NCBI GenBank assembly: GCA_016791425.1 | Contig: JAEUMQ010000003.1 | Coordinates: 1-64,000, forward strand | Reading direction: 5' to 3' | Source of the DNA: Hyphomonadaceae bacterium | Lineage (GTDB): Bacteria > Pseudomonadota > Alphaproteobacteria > Caulobacterales > Aquidulcibacteraceae | DNA length: 64,000 nt | Shown: one piece after another, positions 8,790 through 20,783 of the stretch | Layout: every line of letters starts with the position of its first letter | Position numbering within the stretch: the stretch's first letter is position 1 | Notes under the pieces: model-generated | What the model was told of the DNA's origin: nothing | Databases searched by the model: none | The model's input: only the letters and a program-made list of their open reading frames with translations | Translations under genes and position numbers: made by a program

Positions 8790-9884
8790 TCAATTCGACG
8801 CGCGCCAGAAGAGGCACGCGTCGCCATAGGAATAGAAGCGATAGCCCGCCGCGATCGCATGCGCATAGGCGGCGTGGGCGCGCTCCAGCCCGATGAAGGC
8901 GGACACCAGCATGAACAGCGTCGAGCGCGGCAGATGGAAGTTGGTCCAGAGCCCATCGACGACGCGGAAGCGATAGCCGGGCGTGATGAAGATGTCCGTG
9001 GTCGCATCGCCGGCGTGCACGCGCCCGGCTTCGTCGGCGGCGGATTCGAGGGTGCGCATGGACGTGGTGCCGATGGCGATGATGCGGCGGCCTTCGGCCT
9101 TGGCGCGATTGATCGAAGCGGCGGTCGCCGCATCGATGACGCGGCGCTCGGCGTGCATCTTGTGCGCCGCGGTATCCTCCGCCTTCACCGGCAGGAAAGT
9201 GCCGGCGCCGACATCCAGCGTGACGAAGCGGCGCTCCACGCCCTGCCCGTCCAGCGCGCGCATCAGGGCTTCGGTGAAATGCAGGCCGGCGGTGGGCGCG
9301 GCGACTGCCCCTTGCGACGTCGCATAGATCGTCTGGTAATCGCGCGCGTCCTCGTCGTCCTCGGGGCGGCGCGCGGCGATATAGGGCGGCAAGGGCATCT
9401 CGCCCGCCGCGTCGATGGTGCGATCGAGCTCGGCGCCGGCAAGATCGAACGCGAGCACGATCTCGCCGCCTTCGCGCTTCTCGACAAGTTCAGCGTCGAG
9501 CGCGCCAAGCAGGCAGGCGCGATCCTCGCGGGCGCCGAAGCGGATGCGATCACCCACCCTCAGCCGCTTGCCGGGCTTGGCGAACGCGCTCCAGCGCGAC
9601 GGCGTGAGGCGCTGGTGCAGCGTCGCCTCCACCGGCACGGCCACGGCGCCGGCCTCTGGCGTCTCGCGCAGCCGCACGCCGTTCAGCCGCGCGCGGATCA
9701 CCCGGGCGTCGTTGAACACGAGCAGGTCGCCGGCGCGGAAGAGGCCTGTCGCATCGCGCACCACGCGATCCTCGAAGGGCCCTGAAAGCGGCGCGTGCAG
9801 CAGGCGCGCGGCGTCGCGCGGCCGGGCGGGGCGCAGCGCGATGCGGCTTTCCGGCAGCTCAAAGTCAAACTGGTCGACGCGCAT
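8790..9884 (-). CDS. queA: S-adenosylmethionine:tRNA ribosyltransferase-isomerase
   Basis: Transfers and isomerises the ribosyl group of AdoMet to preQ1-tRNA, giving epoxyqueuosine; it acts directly after tgt. At 364 residues it has full family length. Family hallmarks are the N-terminus [19 protein letters not shown], the [12 protein letters not shown] segment, and the C-terminal [15 protein letters not shown] segment. The ATG at 9884 is the natural start. It is upstream of tgt in the same direction, which supports one queuosine transcription unit, although queC, D, E and F are not in this window. Confidence 0.95.
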   Translation of the reverse strand: MRVDQFDFELPESRIALRPARPRDAARLLHAPLSGPFEDRVVRDATGLFRAGDLLVFNDARVIRARLNGVRLRETPEAGAVAVPVEATLHQRLTPSRWSAFAKPGKRLRVGDRIRFGAREDRACLLGALDAELVEKREGGEIVLAFDLAGAELDRTIDAAGEMPLPPYIAARRPEDDEDARDYQTIYATSQGAVAAPTAGLHFTEALMRALDGQGVERRFVTLDVGAGTFLPVKAEDTAAHKMHAERRVIDAATAASINRAKAEGRRIIAIGTTSMRTLESAADEAGRVHAGDATTDIFITPGYRFRVVDGLWTNFHLPRSTLFMLVSAFIGLERAHAAYAHAIAAGYRFYSYGDACLFWRASN

Positions 9885-10952
9885 GTCCTTCCCGATGTAG
9901 GCCCGATGTAGGTCAGTGCATGCTTCGAGTCGAAGGGGGCTTTTTGGTCTGGCGTCTCCTGCGGCGGATCGGCGCGCTCGGCTCGCTTGGGCTCGCCGTC
10001 CTCTTCCTCCTGCTTGCCGTAGCGGCGCAGATCGGGCGCCCGGGCAGCCCGCTCGATGCGATCTCGCACTTCACGCCCTGGATCGGCCTCGCCGCGCTCC
10101 TCGCCGCCGGGCTCGGGTTCGCCTGCGGCTTGCGCCTGCGCGGCCTCTTTCCGGCGCTGGCGGGGCTCTTCCTCTGCGGCTGGATCGTGGCGCCGGAATG
10201 GCTCGCCGGGACCGCGCAATCGCTCAGCGCCGAGCGACGCGCGGAGGCGCCCACGCTCAAGATCCTCGCCATGAACGTCTGGCGCACCGGCCACGGCCTC
10301 GACGCGGCCGAAGCGCTCATCCGCCGCGAGCAGCCCGACATCATCATGCTGCAGGAGGTGCGCGGCGACTGGCAGCTCCTGGCGCAGCGCATCGCGGACG
10401 AGTACGGCCACATGGCCTATTGCCTGCGCGAATATTGGTGCGACACGGTGGTGCTCTCGCGGCTCGCGTTCGTGGAGGACATCACGCCGGAATCGGCCTT
10501 CATCGCCGCGGCGCGGATGAAGCTGCCGGCGCGGCTCGGGGGCGAGACCATCGACGTCGTCGGCGTGCACATGCCCTGGCCGCTGCCGGCGCGGCGCCAG
10601 GCGCGCGCGATGGAGCTCCTCGGCGCCATGGCGCAGACGCTCAACCCCGACACCGCGATCGTCGCGGGCGACTTCAACTCAACGCCCTGGTCGAACAGCC
10701 TGAAGCGCCTCGACGCGCAGATCCCGTTTCCGCGCCGCACGCACGGGCTCTTCACGTTTCCCACCCCCGACCGCGCCTTCACCAAGCTCGCCCTGCGCGC
10801 GCAGGTTCCGCTCATCGCGATCGACCAGGTCTATGCCGGCGCGCGCTGGCGCGTGGTCGAGGTCAGGCGCGGCGCGCGCATGGGCTCGGACCATTATCCG
10901 GTGATCGCCGTGCTGACGATGGATGTCCCTGCGGCGATGGCCGGCCCGGCGC

Positions 10953-11383
<431 letters not shown>

Positions 11384-11411
<28 letters not shown>

Positions 11412-12268
11412 CAGCGTCTCTCCCTACGGTCCTGCGGCACGCGTGCGGGAATCTCCACATCGCACACGGAAAAATCGGCGCGGCGCGCGTTGCGCACCTC
11501 GTTGATGAGCTCGCGGAAATCGCGCCCGTCGGTGCGCATCACGTAAAGCGGCGCGCGCTCGGTCTCGGGCAGATCGGCGGCGACGCGCACGGCCGTCATG
11601 CGGTCGGGGTTCTCCGGCGGCTCGCCGACCTGGATCGCGTTCACGGTGCTCTGGCCGAACACGACACGGCCCCAGACCGTGTAGCGCTTGTCGAGCGAGG
11701 GATAAGGCGCGCGGGTGATGAAGAACTGGCTGTTGGCCGAGTTGGGGTCCTCCGCGCGCGCCATCGCGGCGACGCCGGCGCAATGCAGGCCCCAGGCGGA
11801 GACGCGCTGGTCGCGCGTGACGCGCATCTGGCTGTCGGGCTGGGTCTCGATCGGCAGCGTCTTGTAAAAGCCCTGGCGCGCGCCGCCGCGGAAGGAGGCC
11901 TCCACGAACGGCATGTCGGCGCCGCGGCGGAAAAGAAATTCCTGCTGCAGGTCGGGCAGCTGGGACGCGCCCTCGCCCGAGTTCAGCGGATCGCCGGTCT
12001 GGGCCATGAAGCCGTCAATGACGCGGAAGAAGGTCTGCCCGTCATAGAAGCGCGCGCGCGCGAGGGTCTTCACCCGCTCCACGTGCTGGGGCGCGACCTC
12101 GGGGTACATCTCGATGACGATGCGGCCCTTCGTGGTGTCGATATAGAGCGTGTTCTCCAGATCGAGCGCGCGCCAGCGCTCGGGATCGGGGGGGCGCTGG
12201 GCGAAGGCGGCGGGCGCGGCGGCGAGCGCCAGGCCAAGGGCGAGGAAAGCGACAAAGAACGGGCGCAT
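11384..12268 (-). CDS. Periplasmic cyclophilin-type peptidyl-prolyl isomerase
   Basis: A 294-residue protein with a clear Sec signal peptide (MRPFFVAFLALGLALAAAPAAFAQ). The cyclophilin domain spans about residues 40-230 with FFRVIDGFMAQTGDP and NSQFFITRAPYPSLD. Compared with its cytoplasmic neighbour it carries an insertion around residues 110-165 and a C-terminal extension of about 60 residues with one cysteine. It should assist proline isomerisation in secreted or outer-membrane proteins. It is first of a two-cyclophilin pair, probably from tandem duplication followed by relocalisation. Confidence 0.92.
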
Positions 12269-12321
12269 GGCTGCAATCCGAGAGCTGAAGAGACCTTGAA
12301 ATCAGTCCGCCTGCCGGCGGC

Positions 12322-12825
12322 CTAACCGAATTTCGCCTTGAGGCGTTTCTCGACCTCTGCGGGCACGAAGTGCGACACGTCTCCTCCGAGACGCGCGATC
12401 TCCTTGACCAGGCGCGATGCGATCGCCTGGCAGGTGGGGTCCGCCATCAAGAACACCGTCTCGATATCGGGATTGAGCTTCTGGTTCATCCCCACCATCT
12501 GGAACTCGTACTCGAAATCCGACACCGCACGCAAACCGCGGACGATGAGGGAAGCTCCCACGCTCTCGGCCACCCTCATCAACAATGTGTCAAAAGGACG
12601 AACTTCGACCCTTCCGGTCGCGCCCAGGCGGGCGATCTCGGACTCGACCATCTGGACCCGCTCGGCGGTGCTGAAGAGGGGGCCCTTCTCCTTGTTCTCG
12701 GCCACGCCGACGATGAGCTTGTCCACCAGCTTGGCGGCCCGCCTGATGATGTCGATATGCCCGTTGGTGATGGGATCGAAGGTGCCGGGATAGAACCCGA
12801 TGCGCGGCTTCAACTTGGTGCTCAT
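12322..12825 (-). CDS. coaD: Phosphopantetheine adenylyltransferase
   Basis: Adenylates 4'-phosphopantetheine in coenzyme A synthesis. The 167-residue product has the nucleotidyltransferase motif GTFDPITNGHIDII with the TxGH element, and the family segment DVSHFVPAEVEKRL at the C-terminus. The ATG at 12825 is chosen: it gives MSTKLKPRIGFYPGTFDP, whereas the longer frame to 12975 only translates the palindromic repeats. It lies downstream of gyrA on the same strand, separated by repeat pair 3. Confidence 0.95.
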   Translation of the reverse strand: MSTKLKPRIGFYPGTFDPITNGHIDIIRRAAKLVDKLIVGVAENKEKGPLFSTAERVQMVESEIARLGATGRVEVRPFDTLLMRVAESVGASLIVRGLRAVSDFEYEFQMVGMNQKLNPDIETVFLMADPTCQAIASRLVKEIARLGGDVSHFVPAEVEKRLKAKFG

Positions 12826-12865
12826 GCGACGCCTGCCAAGAACCCGAACGCAACAGGACGAAGCT

Positions 12866-12907
12866 CCTGCCCCTCCCCTCGAGGGGAGGGGGCAGGGGAC
12901 GGGGTGC
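12866..12907 (-). repeat. Palindromic intergenic repeat (reverse element, pair 3)
   Basis: CCTGCCCCTCCCC, GA, GGGGAGGGGGCAGG hairpin followed by GGACGGGGTGC. It faces the element at 13010 across about 102 bp, between gyrA and coaD. Confidence 0.85.
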
Positions 12908-13009
12908 TGCGATACGTTTGAGAGTTCGGCGCCCGGGCCATCAGGTCCGCAGTCGACAAAGCAACATCTGCGCAATTGCAGGCGCGCGCTCCAAGCTTGA
13001 AGCCGCGCG

Positions 13010-13051
13010 GTTCACCCCACCCCCTGCCCCCTCCCCTCAAGGGGAGGGGGA
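13010..13051 (+). repeat. Palindromic intergenic repeat (forward element, pair 3)
   Basis: GTTCACCCCACCCCCTGCC, then a CCTCCCCT and AGGGGAGG hairpin. It ends 22 bp from the gyrA stop codon and could serve as part of its 3' end. Confidence 0.85.
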
Positions 13052-13072
13052 GCGTCGCGGCTCCAGCGCGAG

Positions 13073-15841
<2,769 letters not shown>

Positions 15842-15964
15842 TGCTTTAGTCGGAACTGAAACGCGCTTGCAGGGGAAAGCGCTTGTAAATCAACGGACCC
15901 GGTGCTTTCCGAGTCAATCAGCAGGCTAGCATCCCCTATGGTGCGCTGCAAACAGGAGCCCTCG

Positions 15965-16615
15965 ATGATCCGCAACGTGTTGCTTGCCGCCGGCCTCATC
16001 GGCAGCGCCCTGGCGCTCAGCGGTTGCGGGGGCAGATTTTCGCTGCCGGGGGCCCCGGCGGATTCAAGGCCAGAGCGCGCCAGCCAGGAGCGGGACCGGG
16101 ATCGCGAGCGGGATCGGGACCGAGACCAGGAGGTCGCCTCCTCGCCGCTGGGCGCGACCGAGGCGCAGATCTTCGATACCGAGGGCGCGGCGATCGGCAC
16201 GGCCACCCTGACCGAGGGCTCCGCCGGGGTGCTCATCCGGCTCAATTTCAACGCCGGGGGCCTGCCCGCCGGCTGGCATGGCGTGCATCTGCACGAGGTC
16301 GGGACCTGCGCCGACGCCTTCCGCGCCTCGGGCGCGCATGTCGGGCACGGCCAGAGGAAGGTTCGCCACGGCCTGCTCAACCCGGACGGGCCCGAGGCGG
16401 GCGACCTGCCCTCCATCTTCGCGCCGGCCAGCGGCGATTTCGGCGCGGAGCTTTATTCGCCCTTCGTGTCGCTGCACGGCGAGGGCGACCGCGCGGCCAT
16501 CCTCGACGGGGACGGCACGGCGCTCATCATCCACGAGAATTCCGACGACCAGGCGACCCAGCCGATCGGCGGCGCCGGCGGACGGATCGCCTGCGCGGCC
16601 TTCACGCGGGACTAG
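15965..16615 (+). CDS. SodC-like (Cu-Zn superoxide dismutase family) lipoprotein
   Basis: Would dismutate superoxide in the periplasm. A lipobox LALSGC gives the anchoring cysteine at about residue 20, followed by a linker rich in alternating R, D and E. The SOD domain keeps copper ligands GVHLHE, the bridging histidine in SGAHVGH, and the late histidine in LIIHENS. It also keeps the disulfide cysteines (GTC and RIAC) and the active-site arginine in GGRIAC. One zinc ligand is changed: the usual GPHAGDLP reads GPEAGDLP. The ATG at 15965 follows CAGGAGC. The fold is certain; full activity is not. Confidence 0.85.
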   Translation: MIRNVLLAAGLIGSALALSGCGGRFSLPGAPADSRPERASQERDRDRERDRDRDQEVASSPLGATEAQIFDTEGAAIGTATLTEGSAGVLIRLNFNAGGLPAGWHGVHLHEVGTCADAFRASGAHVGHGQRKVRHGLLNPDGPEAGDLPSIFAPASGDFGAELYSPFVSLHGEGDRAAILDGDGTALIIHENSDDQATQPIGGAGGRIACAAFTRD

Positions 16616-16640
16616 GCCTCTCTGTGCATTGCTGGATGAA

Positions 16641-16665
16641 GCCCCCTCTCCGCAGGGGAGAGGGC
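16641..16665. terminator. GC hairpin after the SodC-like gene
   Basis: CCCTCTCC, loop GCA, GGGGAGAGGG forms a stem of at least 8 bp in the 69-bp gap between two convergent genes. There is no T tract, so it could be a factor-dependent end or a solitary relative of the palindromic repeats. Confidence 0.4.
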
Positions 16666-16684
16666 GCGCTTCACTTCCTGCTGT

Positions 16685-17572
16685 CTACGTCAAGCGGCGC
16701 TCGGCCATCGCCGTCAAAGCCACGCCAAGCAGCGTGAGGCCTGCGCCAACCGCGATCTGCGCGGTCAGCGGATCGCGCAGCACGATCACACCAAGCACGA
16801 TCGCCGTGACCGGAGACAGGAAGAGGAACGGGGTCGTCCGCGACACCTCGTATTTCTGCACCAGGGCGAACATGAGCGTGCTGGCGACCACATTGGAGCC
16901 GATCGCGCCGAACGCCACGGCCGCCCATGGCAGCCAGCCGGCGTTGAAGGCGGCGTCCCAGCGCGCGTGCTCAAAGAGCAGCGAGGCCGGCGCCACCACC
17001 GGCAGCGACAAGAGCGCGATCCAGGCCTGATAGGAAAGCGGGTGCAGCGCCGGTCCGCGGCGCACCATCACCGCGCCGGCGCCATAGGTGAACGCCGCGA
17101 GCGCCACCAGCGTCAGAGCGCCCACTTGCTCGAACACGCGCGGATCGAACACCATCGCCAGGACGCCGGCGAAGGACGCGACGATGCCGGCGATGCGCAT
17201 CGGCCCGATGCGCTCGCCCAGCAGCAGGCCCGCAAAGATCACCGAAGCGGGGATCCAGAGCTGCATGCCGACCACCATCGGGGACAGATCGCGCGCCAGG
17301 GCGACGCCGATATATTGCAGGCCGAAATGCAGCGGGCCGGTGAGCAGCGTCACCCACATCAACGCGCGCCAGCCGCCTTTGGCCTCGAGCTCCGGCGACG
17401 GCTTCAGGAACATCGCCAGGATGATCACCACCATCGCGAAGCGCGCGCTCAGCACGAAGAGCGGCGGCATCGCATTCAGCGCGATCTTCACCAGCACGTT
17501 GTTGACGCCCCAGATGCCGGCGACCGTCACGAGCGCGACAAGATCGATGGGCGCAATCGCCTTCGCGTTCAT
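16685..17572 (-). CDS. EamA/DMT family transporter
   Basis: A 295-residue integral membrane protein with about ten hydrophobic segments in two repeated EamA halves, as in drug/metabolite exporters. The first half begins LVALVTVAGIWGVNNVLVKI, with the typical W-G near the start of helix 1. Substrate cannot be predicted. The ATG at 17572 overlaps the TGA of the upstream DUF2269 gene as ATGA, so translation is probably coupled. The longer open frame to 17941 is a shadow of the upstream gene. Confidence 0.88.
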   Translation of the reverse strand: MNAKAIAPIDLVALVTVAGIWGVNNVLVKIALNAMPPLFVLSARFAMVVIILAMFLKPSPELEAKGGWRALMWVTLLTGPLHFGLQYIGVALARDLSPMVVGMQLWIPASVIFAGLLLGERIGPMRIAGIVASFAGVLAMVFDPRVFEQVGALTLVALAAFTYGAGAVMVRRGPALHPLSYQAWIALLSLPVVAPASLLFEHARWDAAFNAGWLPWAAVAFGAIGSNVVASTLMFALVQKYEVSRTTPFLFLSPVTAIVLGVIVLRDPLTAQIAVGAGLTLLGVALTAMAERRLT

Positions 17573-18036
17573 GTCGGCTTGGCGACCATGAGCCAGTACG
17601 TGGCTAGGATCGCGCCGAAGGCCGGCCAGCCGAGCCAGAACCAGGTCCACATCAAGAGGCGCGCCTGATGCGGCAGCGACGCGCCGGCGTCGCGCGCCTC
17701 CGCCGCAAGGCGCGCCACGCGCATCTGGATCCACACCACCGGCAGCCAGCACACGCCGGCAAGCGCGTAGAGGCCGTACGCCCACACGAGCCAGGGCTCG
17801 TTCCAGCGCCAACCCTGCACCAGGATGAGCCCCGCGCCAGTCAAGGGCTGCAGCACCACCGCGCTCGCGGTGAAGATGAAGTCGGCGATCACCACCATCC
17901 GCGCGACGGCCGCGAACACCGCGACATCCTTCGCGCGCCACGCCATCAGCATGAAGAAGGCGATGCCGGCGCCCGTGCCGAACAGCACCGCGCTCGAGGC
18001 GATGTGCGCGACCTTCAGCAGCTCATACGCGCTCAT
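17569..18036 (-). CDS. DUF2269 family membrane protein
   Basis: A 155-residue protein with four transmembrane segments, beginning MSAYELLKVAHIASSAVLFG. The conserved histidine in helix 1 and the LTGAGLIL and YALAGVCWLPVVWIQ segments fit the DUF2269 family, whose function is unknown. The start at 18036 is chosen because upstream residues of the open frame translate the palindromic repeat. It is directly coupled (ATGA) to the EamA transporter and may modulate it, which is inference from context only. Confidence 0.82.
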   Translation of the reverse strand: MSAYELLKVAHIASSAVLFGTGAGIAFFMLMAWRAKDVAVFAAVARMVVIADFIFTASAVVLQPLTGAGLILVQGWRWNEPWLVWAYGLYALAGVCWLPVVWIQMRVARLAAEARDAGASLPHQARLLMWTWFWLGWPAFGAILATYWLMVAKPT

Positions 18037-18061
18037 CCAACGCTCCGTATCAGGATAAAGC

Positions 18062-18102
18062 GCCCCCTCCCCTTCGAGGGGAGGGGGAAGGGGGTGGGGT
18101 GA
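18062..18102 (-). repeat. Palindromic intergenic repeat (reverse element, pair 4)
   Basis: CCCCTCCCCTTCGAGGGGAGGGGG followed by AAGGGGGTGGGGTGAG, facing 18160-18202 across 57 bp. It sits 25 bp upstream of the DUF2269 start codon. Confidence 0.85.
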
Positions 18103-18159
18103 GCTTCCGCGCGGGCAATGCTTGGCGCGGCGCGTTCGCGGCAAGATGATCGACGTCCC

Positions 18160-18202
18160 GCAACACCCCACCCCTCGATCCTCTCCCCTCGAAGGGGAGG
18201 GG
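18160..18202 (+). repeat. Palindromic intergenic repeat (forward element, pair 4)
   Basis: GCAACACCCCACCCCTCG, then CTCTCCCCTCGA and AGGGGAGGGG arms. It ends about 20 bp beyond the stop of the SDR-DoxX gene. Confidence 0.85.
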
Positions 18203-18222
18203 CAGCGCCTCGTCCTGCATCG

Positions 18223-19503
18223 TCATCTTTCGTCGGCCGTGGCGGCGAGCAGCGCCAGGAGCGAAAAGAACGGGATGAGCTTCATCAGACGACCCAGAGG
18301 ATCAGCCCAGAGCCAAGGCAAGAGAAAACTCAAGGCCGCGAGGTAGCCGATCGTCACGCCGGCCATCGCCGCCAGCACCAGCTTCGTCCGCCGGCTGAGC
18401 AAGAGCGCGAGCCCGATCGCAACGTCGAAGGCGCCGCCCCAATCCGCCGCCGGCGCCGAAAGATCGCCCAGGCCCGCCGCCTGCGCCAGTGCGATCGCCT
18501 CCGCCCGGCCCGTGGTGAGGCACACGATCCCCGTGCCGATCCAGAACGCCGCCAGCGCCGCGATCGCCAGGGGCCGCACGAAGTACAAACGGGCGCCCCA
18601 GCGGTCCTGCACGCTCGCCGGTTCGGCGAAGAGCGCCTTCTCATAAGGCTGCGCGGCGAAACCCAGACGGCGCGGCAGATGTTCGGGATCGCCGCCGACA
18701 TTGTGCTCCATCTGCGCGCGCGCGGTGGAGCGCAGCGCGCTGCGTATCCCCAGCGCGCCCAGCGCATCGCCGATCGCGAACGCCGCGCGCGCCAACGCCT
18801 CGGGCGCGGTCCAGACGCGCGCGGGGCCGAAGCCCAGCCATTGGCGATGCGCCGCGACGAGCTCCCGCAGCGTCGCCTCCTGCGGGCCGGCGGCGTCGAT
18901 GATCATCCGCGTCGGGGCGTCCGGCTTGAGGAGGCGCGCCGCAGCTTCGCAGAGATCGGCCATCGGGATCGGACGGAAGCACGCGCGCGACGGCGTCAGC
19001 AGCGTCAGAAACGGGACGCCGGCGATCCCGCGGACGAGCGCCGTGCCGCCATAGGCGCCGCGCGCGATCACCAGCGAAGGACGCAGGATCGACCAGTCGA
19101 GGTCGCGGCGCATGAGGGCCGCCTCGCCTTCGCGCTTGGTGCGGGCATAGGGCGTGTCGGCGTCGATTCCGATGGCCGAGAGATGGACAATTCGTCGAAC
19201 GCCGGCCCGTTCGCAGGCGGCGAAGAGCGCCGCGGCGCCGGCGGCATGCGCGGCGGCGCTGGAGTCCCTGCCGCCGTCCTGCAGGACGCCGACGCAATTG
19301 ACCACCGCATCGACGCCCTGCAGATGCGCGGCCCAATCCACGGCTTTCGAAAAGTCGGCGAAAACCCAGTCCCAGCGCGGAAAACGCTTGCGCGCCCAGG
19401 CGATGTCGCGGCCGGCCGCGCGGACCGCGTGGCCGTCGCTTTCCAGGCGCGCGGCGATGTGGGCGCCGATGAAGCCATAGGCGCCGGCGATGAGGATTCG
19501 CAT
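18223..19503 (-). CDS. NAD(P)-binding SDR fused to a DoxX-like membrane domain
   Basis: A 426-residue two-part protein. Residues 1 to about 280 are an atypical SDR or NmrA-like Rossmann domain with the nucleotide motif GAYGFIGAHIA at residues 7-17 and the segment IVHLSAIGI. No clean YxxxK dyad is evident apart from YARTKREGE. Residues about 310-426 hold four hydrophobic segments resembling DoxX (ALAAFWIGTGIVCL, FDVAIGLALLLSRR, LAAMAGVTIGYLAAL, LIPFFSLLALLAA). Such fusions are known in bacteria and may couple a redox or quinone-linked reaction to the membrane. The precise substrate is unknown. Confidence 0.82.
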   Translation of the reverse strand: MRILIAGAYGFIGAHIAARLESDGHAVRAAGRDIAWARKRFPRWDWVFADFSKAVDWAAHLQGVDAVVNCVGVLQDGGRDSSAAAHAAGAAALFAACERAGVRRIVHLSAIGIDADTPYARTKREGEAALMRRDLDWSILRPSLVIARGAYGGTALVRGIAGVPFLTLLTPSRACFRPIPMADLCEAAARLLKPDAPTRMIIDAAGPQEATLRELVAAHRQWLGFGPARVWTAPEALARAAFAIGDALGALGIRSALRSTARAQMEHNVGGDPEHLPRRLGFAAQPYEKALFAEPASVQDRWGARLYFVRPLAIAALAAFWIGTGIVCLTTGRAEAIALAQAAGLGDLSAPAADWGGAFDVAIGLALLLSRRTKLVLAAMAGVTIGYLAALSFLLPWLWADPLGRLMKLIPFFSLLALLAATADER

Positions 19504-19584
19504 GGCGCCAAGCTAACCCGAAAATAGGGGGATAAGTCGCGATCAATCCGACCGACTTCAAAACCGTCGTAGAATGGCCGTCCC

Positions 19585-20094
19585 ATGTCCCTTGACGCGC
19601 CAGACCTGAAACCGATCGAAGCCATCCTGGCTTCGCTGCGTCTTTGGATCCTCGATCTCATCTGCGCCATCATGGAGGCGTTCGGCGCGGCAGATCCGTT
19701 CGGGCGGGCGCTCGCCCGCGAGGCGCGCACGCGGCTCAGCGAGGTCCAGTTCGACCTCAAGCGCGCGATCTTCCTTCTCGCGGTCGCGCGCTTGCCGGAC
19801 AAGCCGACGGCGCGCCGGTTCCATCCGCCGCCCGGCTACGGCGTGCGGCGCTTCCGGCAGAGCGCGCTCCGGCTCGTCACGCACGGCGTCTTCAACCGCA
19901 TGCGGCCGGGGGCCATCCGTACACGGATCGGCCGGCTGCGCGACGTGCTGGAGAATGTCGAGGCTTGGGTCGCGCGGCTCTTGAAGCGGCTCGTGCGCGG
20001 CTTCAGCGGCGCACACCGCGTGCTCGCGGCGCCGCCCGTCGCACGCGCGTTCGCAAACCCCGCGTTCACCCCGCCGCTTGCGGACAGCTCCTAG
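19585..20094 (+). CDS. Hypothetical protein, 169 residues
   Basis: A mostly helical, arginine-rich protein without a signal peptide. A hydrophobic stretch lies near the N-terminus (ILASLRLWILDLICAIMEAF) and a weaker one around residues 60-70. The middle is basic (RRFHPPPGYGVRRFRQ). The C-terminal part, about residues 105-145, is amphipathic helix. I do not recognise a domain; it may associate peripherally with the membrane. It has its own ATG at 19585 and stands between a divergent SDR gene and a convergent cupin gene, so it is probably monocistronic. Confidence 0.7.
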   Translation: MSLDAPDLKPIEAILASLRLWILDLICAIMEAFGAADPFGRALAREARTRLSEVQFDLKRAIFLLAVARLPDKPTARRFHPPPGYGVRRFRQSALRLVTHGVFNRMRPGAIRTRIGRLRDVLENVEAWVARLLKRLVRGFSGAHRVLAAPPVARAFANPAFTPPLADSS

Positions 20095-20168
20095 GCCCCC
20101 GCGCGCCCGTCGCTCTCATCTTTCACGCCGCGGAGGGCCTTCCGCCGGCGCCCTTGGCGCTGCGCGCG

Positions 20169-20732
20169 CTATTTCCGCTTCGGCTTCGGCGGCGTGAGGA
20201 CCTGGGCGGTCTTGGGGTCAAAGAGCGTGCGCGTCGCGCCGATGCGGACGCTGCGCCGCGCGACGGTGGGGTAATCCACCACGTCGAATGCGAGGCTCTC
20301 CCCGCCCATCAGGCAAACGAGATCCTCAAAGCCGGCGTTGCGCAGATGATGGACGATCTGCGGCGCGGGATAGGCGAGGAAATCGCCCGCGCCGACCGCG
20401 ACCCATTCGGTCCCGATCAGCGCTTCGCCCTGCCCGTAGAGGATGTAGACCCATTCCTCTTCCAGCTGATGGGCGTGCGGGACATAAGCTTCCCTGCCCG
20501 CTGCAATGCGGATGAAGTTCACGCCCGTGCGCTTCAGGCCGAGATGGGCGCCCATGCGCACGCCGGACACTTCCGAGTTCGGATTGAGCGGATGTGCGAA
20601 CGTCATCTGCAGCCGGGCCATGTCGGCGCCCTTGAGGACATGCGCCTTGGCGGCCGACGCCTTTTTCGGCGACGCTTTCTTGGCTTTTCTTGCGCCCGCC
20701 TTAACCGGCTTCTGGGCTGACTTCCTGGCCAT
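20169..20732 (-). CDS. Cupin domain protein
   Basis: A 187-residue protein. The first 35 residues are a lysine/alanine-rich tail (KAKKASPKKASAAK), histone H1-like. The cupin core follows with the metal motif PHAHQLEEEWVYIL, two histidines and a glutamate, and a second half AYPAPQIVHHLRN. The first cupin half matches the usual H-x-H-x(n)-E arrangement, so a bound metal ion is likely. Ligand or reaction is not predictable. The ATG at 20732 is used because AAAAGAGG precedes it; a GTG three codons upstream is less well placed. Confidence 0.85.
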   Translation of the reverse strand: MARKSAQKPVKAGARKAKKASPKKASAAKAHVLKGADMARLQMTFAHPLNPNSEVSGVRMGAHLGLKRTGVNFIRIAAGREAYVPHAHQLEEEWVYILYGQGEALIGTEWVAVGAGDFLAYPAPQIVHHLRNAGFEDLVCLMGGESLAFDVVDYPTVARRSVRIGATRTLFDPKTAQVLTPPKPKRK

Positions 20733-20783
20733 GGGCCCCACCTCTTTTGGCCCAAGCTAACATACGATCGTCAAGGAAAGGTG

